A DNA stretch of 64,000 nucleotides from CAZLDI01 sp964558415 (GTDB lineage Bacteria > Chloroflexota > Dehalococcoidia > SM23-28-2 > RBG-16-64-32): the NCBI GenBank assembly GCA_964558415.1, contig CAZLDI010000003.1, positions 62,001 through 126,000 on the forward strand, given 5' to 3'. Every line of letters starts with the position of its first letter. The stretch's first letter is position 1. The notes beneath the pieces are model-generated. The model was not told the DNA's origin and did no database searches. It saw only the letters and a program-made list of their open reading frames with translations. Below, piece after piece: positions 49,943 through 57,413 of this stretch. The position numbers were made by a program, and so were the translations under genes.

Positions 49943-50511
49943 CTCGTCATGCCGCGCAGGCCGACGAGCGCGCGGCCGTGCTCGATCTCGCCCATGTGGC
50001 GGAGGCCGTGCTGGTAGATGAAGCACTCCAGCACCTCCAGCTTGCGCAGCGGCGCGCCGGGGCCGATGACCATCGCGCAGAAGATCTGCTGCATGTTCGG
50101 GGGTAGCTGCGGCAGCAGGACCTCCGCCAGCACTTCCTCCGTTACGCTGTCCACGACTGTGTTCGTGCGCTCGATGACCGCGGTCTGGTAGGCGCGCCAG
50201 GCGTCGAGGTCACTGAAGCGCAGGCGCTCCATCTCCTCGACGGTCTCCTCGCGACCGAGGCGGTCGACGCTAACGCCGACCTTCTCCGCCCAGCCGCCGG
50301 CGTCCCAGAGCGGCTGCTCGCGGAGGAAGGGCCCGCTGATGGACTGGTCCTGAGCGCGCATGAAGTGGCTCAGGCTGAAGGCGATCGGCAGCACGCCGGC
50401 CCGCTCGTGGTGGTTGACGTGCTCCAGCGTCATGTCCGAGACGGCGCGCTCCCACAGCGTGTTCATCGCGCGGACACGGTTCTTCAACGAAGTGACGTAT
50501 ATCTGAGACAT
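49939..50511 (-). CDS. DinB-superfamily protein
   Basis: 190 residues from the ATG at 50511 with GGAGGAGG upstream; the frame stays open further but that part is selC-repeat shadow. Helical four-bundle pattern: RVRAMNTLWERAVSDMTLEHVNHHERAG, SLSHFMRAQDQSISG and, near the end, ECFIYQHGLRHMGEIEHGR with spaced His residues. Metal-dependent transferases and DNA-damage-induced proteins use this fold; the substrate is unknown. It is convergent with the surface protein (3-4 base overlap). Confidence 0.82.
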   Translation of the reverse strand: MSQIYVTSLKNRVRAMNTLWERAVSDMTLEHVNHHERAGVLPIAFSLSHFMRAQDQSISGPFLREQPLWDAGGWAEKVGVSVDRLGREETVEEMERLRFSDLDAWRAYQTAVIERTNTVVDSVTEEVLAEVLLPQLPPNMQQIFCAMVIGPGAPLRKLEVLECFIYQHGLRHMGEIEHGRALVGLRGMTS

Positions 50512-50650
50512 GCTGTGCCTCCTCCGGCCCGGCGAGACTGTGGCATCCCGCGGATCCCGTACCGCGCATGATACAGCGCCGGTTGGCCGTGTGGCAGCGA
50601 AGGGGCCCCGGCTCCTTGCTCCTTGCTCCCGGTTCCTTGATCCTAGCGCT

Positions 50651-50747
50651 GGGAGTGGAAGGGTCCCGGTGGGCCTTGCGGTCTTCAAAACCGTTGCGGG
50701 GCGGTGTACCCGTCCCGGGTGGGTTCGACTCCCATGCACTCCCGCCA
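50651..50747 (+). tRNA. selC: tRNA-Sec (anticodon TCA)
   Basis: Selenocysteine tRNA. Acceptor GGGAGTG with CACTCCC, one unpaired G next to the T-stem, short D-loop CGGT in a long D-stem, anticodon arm GCGGT-CTTCAAA-ACCGT with TCA at 50685-50687, very long variable arm, T-arm GTGGG-TTCGACT-CCCAT, and encoded GCCA (50744-50747). It implies that the organism can insert selenocysteine at UGA. selA, selB and selD are not in this window. Its 3' half has seeded a repeat family downstream. Confidence 0.95.
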
Positions 50748-50773
50748 GCTGAGCGATCATCGTGCGGCGGCGG

Positions 50774-51013
50774 TCCCGTCCGGGGGGTTCGGGCAGGCGC
50801 CCGCCCGTAGGGCGACTCCCATGCACTCCCGCCAAAGTGGAGCGAATCAGGAGTAGGGGTGGCCCCGTCCCGGGTGGGTTCGGGCGGACGCCCGCCGGTA
50901 GGGCGACTCCCATGCACTCCCGCCAGCCGAGCGATCATCGTGCCGCGGTGTACCCGTCCGGGGGGTTCGGGCAGGCGCCCGCCCGTAGGGCGACTCCAGA
51001 TCCACTGCCGCCA
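50774..51013 (+). repeat. Three selC-derived repeats with a T-loop insertion
   Basis: Units at 50774-50834, 50863-50925 and 50952-51013 each repeat the selC 3' half (CCCGTCC, GGTTCG, then GACTCCCATGCACTCCCGCCA-like text), but with a GC-rich insert of about 22 bases within the T-loop after TTCG (for example GGCAGGCGCCCGCCCGTAGG). The spacers share AGCGATCATCGTG. The last copy is degenerate near its end. They are not functional tRNAs. The rest of 50748-51220 holds no gene that I can support. Confidence 0.88.
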
Positions 51014-51220
51014 ATCGAGGATTCCACGGCCCGCCCCACAATCGATCACCACCGCCGAGGCATGAATGCCCGAGCGCTTAGCCGGGGGCGACTACGTTCA
51101 GCTCAGCTCTTATGCTTTCTGTGCCAGCCCTTCGACTACCAAACACGCTTATGGGCCCTGCGACGGAGGTAGCACCGCGATCGGGGTTGGATCGAGGGTT
51201 GGCGCCGGGAGCAGTCGTGC

Positions 51221-51643
51221 CTAAGCAGTCGCTGTCGCCGGGACCGCGCCGAGCTGCTGCATGAGGTAGGCGCTGTCGAAGTACTCGCGCTCCGTGTGGA
51301 CCTTGCCGTCTCGTGTCTCGAGGATGGTGACCACCGGAATCTCGATCGTTCGACCCGTCGGAGCGATGCCCGCCAGCTCCCCTCGGTGCGTACCCTTCCC
51401 GATGAACTCGACGATGGCGGTGTCCCCCGCCGAGTGGATGCGCTGGACATCCAGCTTCAGGTCATCCGGAAAGGCTGTGCGATACATCTGGGCAACAGCG
51501 ACACCAGCATCCTGGCCCCGCTGCGTCTGGCCATCGCCGCTCGTGTAGCTGTAGTCGGGATGGAGAAGCTCTCTGTACCGCGTCATGTCGTTGCGATTAA
51601 GCGCGTCCACCATCTCTCGAGCTACTGATTCTGCGTTTCCCAT
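51221..51643 (-). CDS. SnoaL-like/NTF2-fold protein (ester cyclase-like)
   Basis: 140 residues. Pattern of SnoaL-like polyketide-cyclase relatives: VDALNRNDMTRYRELLHPDYSYTSGDG, VAVAQMYRTAFPDDLKLDVQRI, TAIVEFIGKGTHRGELAGIAPTGRTIEIPVVTILETRDGKVHTEREYFDSAYLMQQLG. Small alpha+beta barrel, often an uncharacterised hydrolase or isomerase. Good Shine-Dalgarno (AAAGGAGC). It stands alone; the function is unknown. Confidence 0.88.
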   Translation of the reverse strand: MGNAESVAREMVDALNRNDMTRYRELLHPDYSYTSGDGQTQRGQDAGVAVAQMYRTAFPDDLKLDVQRIHSAGDTAIVEFIGKGTHRGELAGIAPTGRTIEIPVVTILETRDGKVHTEREYFDSAYLMQQLGAVPATATA

Positions 51644-51804
51644 TGCGGGCTCCTTTCTGACTGGGGCGTGACGAACGGCGATTATTATAGCACCATAGTT
51701 GTCGACCGGGCGGTGGCTACATGCTCCAGGGTTCAGCTCTCTCCCACATCTGCGGTGGGCGCTAAGGGTGTGTCGTTGCGCAGTAGTCTGGAACTGAATG
51801 CGGG

Positions 51805-51866
51805 CCCCTCCCGGGTGGGTTCGGGGGGACGCCTGCCCGTCGGGCGACTCCCATGCACTCCCGCCA
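51805..51866 (+). repeat. Isolated selC-derived repeat
   Basis: Fourth copy of the selC 3'-half repeat, with the T-loop insert changed to GGGGGACGCCTGCCCGTCGG, about 0.8 kb from the others. The surrounding gap (51644-51954) has no supported gene. Confidence 0.85.
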
Positions 51867-51954
51867 ACACGAATCTACAGGAGCAATTGGCTTCGCCCGC
51901 GCATCACCTTAACCCCGTCTTTTTGTAGCCGCCCGACCGCGCCCGAATCACCTA

Positions 51955-52719
51955 TCAGGGGCTGCCGACCCGGCCCGCGAGAATATCGCGGATGAGTTTC
52001 TCCGTCTCTTCCGAGGGCGCGGCCCCGATCTCCCGGCGGAGTGCGTCCCGGAACGTCTCATACTGGCGGTGGGCCTTCTGGCGACTACCGGATTCGGCGT
52101 AGAGGTGCATCATCAACCGGTTTGCGTCCTCATTCAGAGGGTCGGCCTGGAGCAGACGTTCGAGACGTTCGGCGGCCAGTTGGAGTTTGCCCGCCGCCGC
52201 GTACAGCTGGCTCAGCTCAATCAATAGGTCATTATGCAGATCCCGCAGCTCTCGGCGCGGCCCCTCGGTCCATTCCGCGTAGCGATCCTCTACCAGCAAG
52301 TCACCACCGTAGATGGCGATGGCTTGCTCATAAAGGTCGAGTCGGTCTTGAGCGAGACGGGCCGCCCGCGCACAAGAACGGAATTCGTCGATGTCCAGGG
52401 AGACTTCAGGCGAGAGGACGACCATATCATCGGCGATGGTGACCACCTGAGCCGCCACGCGTCGTGCGGTGAACTCGGTGCGCAGATCAAACAGTATCTT
52501 ACGGAGATTCGCGGCTGCGGCCGGCGGGTCGAGCTTGGCCCAAAAGGCATCTAGAACCTGTTCGCGGTGCAGAGCGCGGTCCCTCTGAACGGCCAGGATC
52601 TTGAGTAACGCCTTGGCGTTCCGGTGGCGCCACGCCTGGTCGATGATGACATCGTCACCGGCGCGCACCTCGAAGCGCCCCAGCAGAAACATGCGGAGCC
52701 CTGCGTCGTCCGTTTGCAC
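51955..52719 (-). CDS. Free-standing BTAD-domain transcriptional regulator (SARP-like)
   Basis: 254 residues. N-terminal winged helix of the OmpR/SARP kind (FLLGRFEVRAGDDVIIDQAWRHRNAKALLKILAVQ) and C-terminal bacterial transcriptional activation domain of TPR-like helices (YEQAIAIYGGDLLVEDRYAEWTEGPRRELRDLHNDLLIELSQLYAAAGKLQLAAERLERLLQADPLNEDANRLMMHLYAESGSRQKAHRQY). No NB-ARC or ATPase part. Such short regulators are frequent in Chloroflexota. The target is unknown. Confidence 0.93.
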   Translation of the reverse strand: MQTDDAGLRMFLLGRFEVRAGDDVIIDQAWRHRNAKALLKILAVQRDRALHREQVLDAFWAKLDPPAAAANLRKILFDLRTEFTARRVAAQVVTIADDMVVLSPEVSLDIDEFRSCARAARLAQDRLDLYEQAIAIYGGDLLVEDRYAEWTEGPRRELRDLHNDLLIELSQLYAAAGKLQLAAERLERLLQADPLNEDANRLMMHLYAESGSRQKAHRQYETFRDALRREIGAAPSEETEKLIRDILAGRVGSP

Positions 52720-52993
52720 GGTTACGCTGTTCCACCGTTCGGGCCGGTCATCAGGGATTGTTCAATAGGCTGCGTTTTACTATGTCCCCCTCAGAACGAA
52801 GTAAGAATATCGTACTGGGGGATCAAGGAAAATTTCAAGACCAACATCCCCCAAGAAGCGTCGGCGAAAATTTCATGAATAAGATCGGCATACCAACGTC
52901 ACAGAAAATCACAAGAACGAAAAGAACGTCAAAAGAACCCACCCGGAACGGCCGCGGAACGCGTACGGAACAGCGGCTCTTATAGTGAGATAC

Positions 52994-53164
52994 ATGAAGG
53001 TGCTCACAGTTAAGGAAACGGCGGATGTGCTTAAGGTCAAGCCGCAATGGGTCTACAGGATGATACGCAGCGATGGCCTACCGTGCATCCGTCTCGGCCG
53101 TCAGGTCCGCGTTGACGAGGATTCCCTGGAGAAATGGCTGGCAGGACGCCGTTCTGGGGGGTGA
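52994..53164 (+). CDS. Excisionase-type (MerR-like HTH) small DNA-binding protein
   Basis: 56 residues: MKVLTVKETADVLKVKPQWVYRMIRSDGLPCIRLGRQVRVDEDSLEKWLAGRR, the HTH_17/excisionase fold. A TATAGT at 52981-52986 is about 8 bases from the ATG, so the message would be leaderless. The 274-bp gap before it is more AT-rich than its neighbours. No integrase or attachment site was found, so it may be a regulator or a leftover of a mobile element. Confidence 0.82.
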   Translation: MKVLTVKETADVLKVKPQWVYRMIRSDGLPCIRLGRQVRVDEDSLEKWLAGRRSGG

Positions 53165-53340
53165 TGTCGATTGGGAGGACGCTGGCAGCAGGGCGATCAA
53201 TAGCCGGGTCTAAAGGCCAGCCGAGGAGGGGTCCAGAAATACTGTTCAGCATAGATCTTCAATCAAAAAGGACGCGACCGATAACATCCGGCGCAGCCGA
53301 GGAGGCTGGCCAGCGATCGGCCCAAACGAGGGAGGAAATG

Positions 53341-53823
53341 ATGACTATCCGAAGACAAGGTGAGGAGGTTGCAGACGGAAACGGACCCCGAACCGCCGTC
53401 GCAGACCGTCCGATCGCCAGGGACGATAGCGTCGTCGAAGAGCAGGTCGTGCATTCGTCAGCCGGCGGTTGGAACCTGGCACGCGGCTGGGTTCGTAGCC
53501 TGGGCGCCGTAATCCTGGTCGGCCTCGCAGTAATCGAGACGTTGCTGGTCTGCCGGCTGGGATTCCTTCTGGCCGAAGCCAACCCCAACAACGGCTTCGT
53601 CAACTTCATCTACGACGTGAGCAAGCCACTCGCCGAGCCGTTTCAAGGGATCGTCGCCAACAGTGGCAATCTCGAGTACGCCTCGATCATCGCGATGGGC
53701 GTGTACGCGGTCGCGGCGCTGCTGCTGATCGCGGCCCTGTTCGCGATTACGGCAGGCCCCTCGGCAGCCGGGGAGAAAGTGGTCACCAGCCGCACGCAAC
53801 AGAGCGAGCGGGCTGTTCGATAA
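53341..53823 (+). CDS. YggT-like two-helix membrane protein
   Basis: 160 residues from an ATG (53341) behind GAGGGAGG; a longer upstream frame is non-conserved. A hydrophilic Arg/Asp N-terminus leads to one transmembrane segment (SLGAVILVGLAVIETLLVCRLGFLL), then ANPNNGFVNFIYDVSKPLAEPFQGI, which is the YggT family pattern, and a second helix (IIAMGVYAVAALLLIAALFAI). YggT-type proteins are linked with osmotic shock tolerance and membrane organisation. First of a run of small membrane/stress genes. Confidence 0.75.
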   Translation: MTIRRQGEEVADGNGPRTAVADRPIARDDSVVEEQVVHSSAGGWNLARGWVRSLGAVILVGLAVIETLLVCRLGFLLAEANPNNGFVNFIYDVSKPLAEPFQGIVANSGNLEYASIIAMGVYAVAALLLIAALFAITAGPSAAGEKVVTSRTQQSERAVR

Positions 53824-53862
53824 GTTGATGCGCTGTTGGAGTTCTGAAGGGCCAGGCTGAGC

Positions 53863-54096
53863 ATGAACGTATACGGTAGCACCTGTCCCGTGTGCTGTGG
53901 CGACCTGGATGATCTTGCCTATCTCAGGACGGGTGCCGCGGTTTGCCTATTCGGCCGCTGCCACGCGGAAGCGTCGGCATCCACGCCGCCCAGGGCGCGC
54001 CGGCCAGATGCGACAGCGTTCAGGGTGAGCGCTGTCGCCATGAGAGATCCCGCCATCTCACAAGCACGGTCCGGCTGGATGTCGGCCGTCGCATGA
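53863..54096 (+). CDS. Small cysteine-containing protein, uncertain
   Basis: 77 residues from an ATG with the start NVYGSTCPVCCGDLDDL, which looks like half a zinc ribbon (CxxCC) and later ACVCLF-like text with GRCH. The second half (PRARRPDATAFR and on) has no recognisable features. The reading frame may be fortuitous, but the Cys pattern and position within the small-gene run favour a real or degraded gene. Confidence 0.35.
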   Translation: MNVYGSTCPVCCGDLDDLAYLRTGAAVCLFGRCHAEASASTPPRARRPDATAFRVSAVAMRDPAISQARSGWMSAVA

Positions 54097-54227
54097 CATC
54101 CAGGTTCAGACAGGCGCGTCGATAGCGCGCACCGAATTGACAACCCACTAAATCATCCAGGGTTGGGCCGGAGATCACCCGCCTCCAGCTCTTCCCGGGC
54201 AGGCTTAGAGAATGGGTAGGAGCACAC

Positions 54228-54341
54228 GTGGCAACCCATCACCACATGAACAGACTGAAAGGCGCACTGGGCTGGTCCCTAACGGGCATCACGCTCGCCT
54301 ACGTTCTTGTGGTCGCTGCCGCCGGCGCCATCGCTTCATAG
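54228..54341 (+). CDS. Tiny single-pass membrane protein
   Basis: 37 residues from a GTG (54228) with AGGAG upstream; an ATG at 54246 is also possible. The chain is MATHHHMNRLKGALGW followed by one transmembrane stretch (SLTGITLAYVLVVAAAGAIA). Function unknown; it lies among similar small membrane genes. Confidence 0.5.
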   Translation: MATHHHMNRLKGALGWSLTGITLAYVLVVAAAGAIAS

Positions 54342-54431
54342 GCGCGGGGCACATCCGACATGGGGGCGCGAGACAGCGCCTCGAGTGTCCTGTCAATTAA
54401 GGTCGAAGCTCAACAGAAAGGAAAAAGTATC

Positions 54432-54575
54432 GTGACCGGTATATTGTTAGTGTGCCTGCTGCTCGTCTTGCTCTTCGGGGGACTGGGACTGGCGGTTTCT
54501 CCGATGTTCTTCCTCCTGGTCGTCGTCTTAATAGTGGCGTTCGGCTGGGGTGGCTTCTACAGGCGGGGACGCTAG
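54432..54575 (+). CDS. Small hydrophobic membrane protein
   Basis: 47 residues from a GTG at 54432 preceded by AAAGGAAA. Nearly the whole protein is two hydrophobic stretches (ILLVCLLLVLLFGGLGLAV and FFLLVVVLIVAFGWGG) with a basic end YRRGR. Similar small two-helix proteins (lmo0937-like) are stress-induced in other bacteria; the resemblance here is by size and pattern only. Confidence 0.55.
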   Translation: MTGILLVCLLLVLLFGGLGLAVSPMFFLLVVVLIVAFGWGGFYRRGR

Positions 54576-54666
54576 TGACGAATGACCGAAGGCTCGCATA
54601 GTGAAAGGGCCAGCTGGGAGCCAACATCTGGAATCGATTCGTACACGAAAGATTAGGGAGTGCTCA

Positions 54667-55596
54667 ATGTTACGCTTTCCCCGAATTACCACGCTTGTCC
54701 TGACCGCCCTGATGGCCGCGCTTCTTTCCGCAGCGGGCGTCATGGCAAGTCCCGGCGCGCAAACCGCGCCAGGACTGGGGTCGGCCGCGAGCTTCGCGGT
54801 CCTGGGTGGCCAGACTGTGACCAACACCGGCCCGACCACTATCTTCGGAGATCTCGGTGTCAGCCCAGGTACTGCGGTCACCGGTTTCCCTCCGGGGAGC
54901 GTCACCGCGGGAGCCACGCACGCAGCGGATGCGGTCGCCCTTCAGGCCCAGAGTGACGTCACCACGGCGTACGACGCTCTAGCAGCTCAGGCATGCACTG
55001 CCGACAAGACTGGCCAGGATCTGGGTGGACAAACGCTGACGCAAGGAGTCTATTGTTCTACCTCATCGACGCAGTTGACGGGAGCACTCACTCTCGACGC
55101 TCAGGGCAACGCCGCCGCGGTCTTCATTTTCAAGACAGTGAGCGCGCTCACGACCGCAAGCAACTCGTCTGTCAGCGTGATTAACGGTGGTACAGCTTGC
55201 AACGTGTTTTGGCAGGTCGGCAGCTCCGCGACCATCGGCACAACCACTCAGTTCGTAGGAAATATTCTCGCGCTCACGAGCATCGCTTTGCAAAATGGCG
55301 CGAGCGTGTCCGGTAGAGCCCTGGCGCGAAATGGTGAAGTGACTATGGATACCAACAACATCACCATCCTGGGCTGCCCCGGTGCGCCGGCGGCTCCGAC
55401 CGCGACGCCGGGGGCGCCGACCGCGACACCGACACCAGCAGCCCTTCCTTTGCCCGACACCGGTGGTGCTCCTCTGGAGCGCGGCGGTTTCTGGTGGACC
55501 TTGGTGCTGGTCGCCTCAGTCATGGGCAGCCTCGGCGCAGTAGTGTTGGGCTTGAGCGCGCTGGGCTTGAGCGCCCAGCCGCGGCGCCGCGAGTAA
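54667..55596 (+). CDS. Ice-binding-like (DUF3494) surface protein with an LPDTG-type C-terminus
   Basis: 309 residues from the ATG at 54667. Signal peptide (LVLTALMAALLSAAGVMA), then the DUF3494 beta-solenoid with its signature order: LGSAASFAVLGGQTVTNTGPTTIFGDLGVSPGTAVTGFPPG, DLGGQTLTQGVYCSTSSTQLTGALTLDAQ, FIFKTVSALTTASNSSV, ATIGTTTQFVGNILALTSI and ASVSGRALARNGEVTMDTNNI. The end has a Thr/Pro linker, LPDTG, a hydrophobic helix and RRRE, the sortase-substrate layout. Members can bind ice crystals, but many act as surface adhesins. No sortase is seen here. Confidence 0.9.
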   Translation: MLRFPRITTLVLTALMAALLSAAGVMASPGAQTAPGLGSAASFAVLGGQTVTNTGPTTIFGDLGVSPGTAVTGFPPGSVTAGATHAADAVALQAQSDVTTAYDALAAQACTADKTGQDLGGQTLTQGVYCSTSSTQLTGALTLDAQGNAAAVFIFKTVSALTTASNSSVSVINGGTACNVFWQVGSSATIGTTTQFVGNILALTSIALQNGASVSGRALARNGEVTMDTNNITILGCPGAPAAPTATPGAPTATPTPAALPLPDTGGAPLERGGFWWTLVLVASVMGSLGAVVLGLSALGLSAQPRRRE

Positions 55597-55631
55597 CGGG
55601 CGAGGCGGAATAGACAACTGGAGTATTCAGA

Positions 55632-55778
55632 ATGGCTGGCAAGAAGATCGAAGGCAAGGTCGAGCAGGTTAAGGGAAGAGTGCGAGTAGCCGTCGGCAAG
55701 GTAATGGAGAAAAGGTCTACTCAGCTGAAAGGGAAGGCACAGCAGGTGAGAGGAAAACTAAGGGAGAAGGTCGGTTAG
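55632..55778 (+). CDS. CsbD-like stress protein
   Basis: 48 residues: MAGKKIEGKVEQVKGRVRVA, GKVMEKRSTQLKGKAQQVRGKLREKVG. Two KGK-type repeats form the CsbD/UPF0337 pattern, known from general stress regulons; molecular role unknown. Highly basic, soluble, too short for automated calling in many pipelines. Confidence 0.85.
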   Translation: MAGKKIEGKVEQVKGRVRVAVGKVMEKRSTQLKGKAQQVRGKLREKVG

Positions 55779-55856
55779 CGGAGGCCGAGTGCAGCGGATC
55801 GCCGAACGGCGCCCGGCTACAAAATCTTACCAGAAGGGAGGTGAGTTCTACTGATT

Positions 55857-55937
55857 ATGGGCCAAAACATATGGCTAGTGCTTATCATCATCTTCATCGT
55901 ACTCGTAGCTCTGGGTGTGATAACTGTCGCTGCGTAA
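55857..55937 (+). CDS. 26-residue single-helix membrane peptide
   Basis: MGQNIWLVLIIIFIVLVALG then VITVAA. A strong Shine-Dalgarno (GGGAGGTGAG) precedes the ATG, which supports translation. It may act as a small regulatory membrane peptide; no homologue recognised. Confidence 0.55.
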   Translation: MGQNIWLVLIIIFIVLVALGVITVAA

Positions 55938-55986
55938 ACAGGTAGCACGCCCAGCTCCAGGACCAGCCGGAAAGAGAGCATGAACG

Positions 55987-56373
55987 ATGCCAGAGCAGAG
56001 CCTTTATGAGCGTCTCGGAGGCGTCAACGCTATCGCCATGGTCGTTGACCGCTTCAGCGACGGGATCGTCGGAAATCCGAAACTCAACGTGAATCAGAAC
56101 CTGAAGGAATGGAACAGCAAAGGCCAGTTGGAGGGCCTCAAGTTCATGCGGACATTGTGGATCTCCCAGGCTGCCGGCGGGCCTTTTCAGTACACCGGCA
56201 AGGATATGCGCGAAGCACATGAGGGCTTACACATCACGTCTGAAGAGTTCGACGAGGTCGGAGCGGAAATCGGCCGTGCGCTAGACCATTTCGACGTTCC
56301 GCAGCGCGAAAAGCAGGAACTCTTGGCCGCTCTGGTCGCACATAAGGGAGAGGTGGTTAACCCTTCGCGCTAG
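55987..56373 (+). CDS. Group I truncated hemoglobin
   Basis: 128 residues: LYERLGGVNAIAMVVDRFSDGIV, the GG-motif and helix F region FQYTGKDMREAHEGLHIT with proximal His near H78, then EVGAEIGRALDHFDVPQREKQELLAAL. Binds haem and small gases, with roles in NO or O2 handling. A decayed fragment of the same gene lies at 57120-57180. Confidence 0.9.
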   Translation: MPEQSLYERLGGVNAIAMVVDRFSDGIVGNPKLNVNQNLKEWNSKGQLEGLKFMRTLWISQAAGGPFQYTGKDMREAHEGLHITSEEFDEVGAEIGRALDHFDVPQREKQELLAALVAHKGEVVNPSR

Positions 56374-56439
56374 GACTGGCGCTGCCGACTCTGACCCCGT
56401 TAGGTTCCCGTGTAGGCCGATGCGTGAAAGGAGCGCGAA

Positions 56440-56970
56440 ATGGCGAAGTCGAATCAACGACATATCGTGCAACACCCGGACGGTGGCTGGGCGGTGAAGA
56501 AGCCACATTCACTGCATGCTAGCTCCCGCCATTCGACACAGGCCGAGGCGCAGGTGCGGGCGAAAGAGATACTCTCGCGCGGTGGCGGTGGGGAGGCAGT
56601 AACGCACGGGCGCGACGGAAGCATCCGTCAGTCGGACACTGTTTATCCAGCGGTTGTCGACTGGTCCCTCCTATCTCCGCGGGGACACGTTCTCTTCTAT
56701 GTTGCGCTCTGCCCGGACAGCACGATCAAGGGCATCGCACGCGCCGTCGACCGGACTGAGCGGCAGGTGTGGAGCATCATTCAGAGCCTTAGGCGCGAGG
56801 GTATGCTTCGTCTGCGCAAGAATGGGCGGCGTCATCACTATACGATTGATCTAGATGCCCCGCTGCTGTTCCCAACTATTGCGAGACTGACCCTACGGCC
56901 TGTCATGGAGCAGGCGGTTGAGCAGGCGCGCCGTCAGGCTACGGACATCTGTCAGGAAGCCAAGGCCTGA
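56440..56970 (+). CDS. DUF2188 plus winged-helix fusion protein
   Basis: 176 residues with two parts. Residues 1-65 are a DUF2188 unit (HIVQHPDGGWAVKKPHSLHASSRHSTQAEAQVRAKEILSRGGGGEAVTHGRDGSI), normally a stand-alone small protein. Residues 78-142 are a winged-helix domain of a Chloroflexota-type family (SPRGHVLFYVALCPDSTIKGIARAVDRTERQVWSIIQSLRREGMLRLRKNGRRHHYTID). It may couple a stress sensor to DNA binding. Not adjacent to an obvious target. Confidence 0.8.
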   Translation: MAKSNQRHIVQHPDGGWAVKKPHSLHASSRHSTQAEAQVRAKEILSRGGGGEAVTHGRDGSIRQSDTVYPAVVDWSLLSPRGHVLFYVALCPDSTIKGIARAVDRTERQVWSIIQSLRREGMLRLRKNGRRHHYTIDLDAPLLFPTIARLTLRPVMEQAVEQARRQATDICQEAKA

Positions 56971-57119
56971 GCCGCTGTTGAAGAGGCGTCATGGATTCAG
57001 TCGACCTATTGCGGCACCAGATTACGAGTTGCGTGGGACTGGCTGGAGACAATCGTCGTGGACACCAAGGAGCAAGCGCACTGGCAACCGCCCGTACTAC
57101 GAACTCCAACACTCTGGAT

Positions 57120-57180
57120 CTGACAGGCGGTCCGCGGGCCTCTTGAGCGCCGGCAAGGATATGCGTGAAGCGTCTCATTG
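57120..57180 (+). pseudogene. Remnant of a truncated hemoglobin gene
   Basis: The stretch from GGCGGTCCGCGGGCCTCTTG through CCGGCAAGGATATGCGTGAAGC matches the helix E/F coding region of the intact gene at 56170-56215 (CGGGCC, then ACCGGCAAGGATATGCGCGAAGC) and ends in a stop. No other conserved part is recognisable around it, so it is a short leftover. The remaining 56971-57230 holds no gene. Confidence 0.6.
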
Positions 57181-57230
57181 ATCCAGATCCCCCGCCACTA
57201 CTCCCAACTATTCGCCGGGCCCACGCTGGC

Positions 57231-57258
57231 TTGACATACCCCCTTATGAGCGTATAAT
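57231..57258 (+). promoter_or_regulatory. Consensus sigma-70 promoter of the RHS gene
   Basis: TTGACA (57231-57236), 16 bp, TATAAT (57253-57258), both hexamers perfect. The start would be near 57265, leaving a 149-nt leader before the ATG at 57414. Confidence 0.9.
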
Positions 57259-57269
57259 CGCCGGTACAG

Positions 57270-57410
57270 AGGGGGAACCTTCCGCCTTCGTGGGGGAAGC
57301 GGTGCGACAGATTCGGTTGACCACAGGCGAGTAACACGGGGCCGGTACGCTCTGCGCAGGCAGAGCAGTCCGGCCCTGTCGTCATTTCAGGGCCCCGATT
57401 GCGAGGTAGG
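57270..57410 (+). ncRNA. Structured 5' leader of the RHS gene, candidate cis-regulator
   Basis: The leader contains a hairpin around CTTCC/GGAAG with a TTCG loop (57280-57300). It can then form either GGGCCGG/CCGGCCC (57339-57345 with 57370-57376, enclosing GCTCTGC/GCAGAGC) or GGCCCTG/CAGGGCC (57372-57378 with 57388-57394). A third option pairs CGGGGCC (57337-57343) with GGCCCCG (57391-57397), 6 bases before the Shine-Dalgarno GAGGTAGG. These exclude each other, which is typical of switches. I do not match it to a known riboswitch. Confidence 0.5.
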
Positions 57411-57413
57411 TCG

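Noticed and set aside
50512..50913. N-terminal extension of the DinB-like protein
   Set aside because: The extra residues (GVHGSRPTGGRLPEPPG type) are antisense to the selC-derived repeats; a strong Shine-Dalgarno marks the start at 50511.
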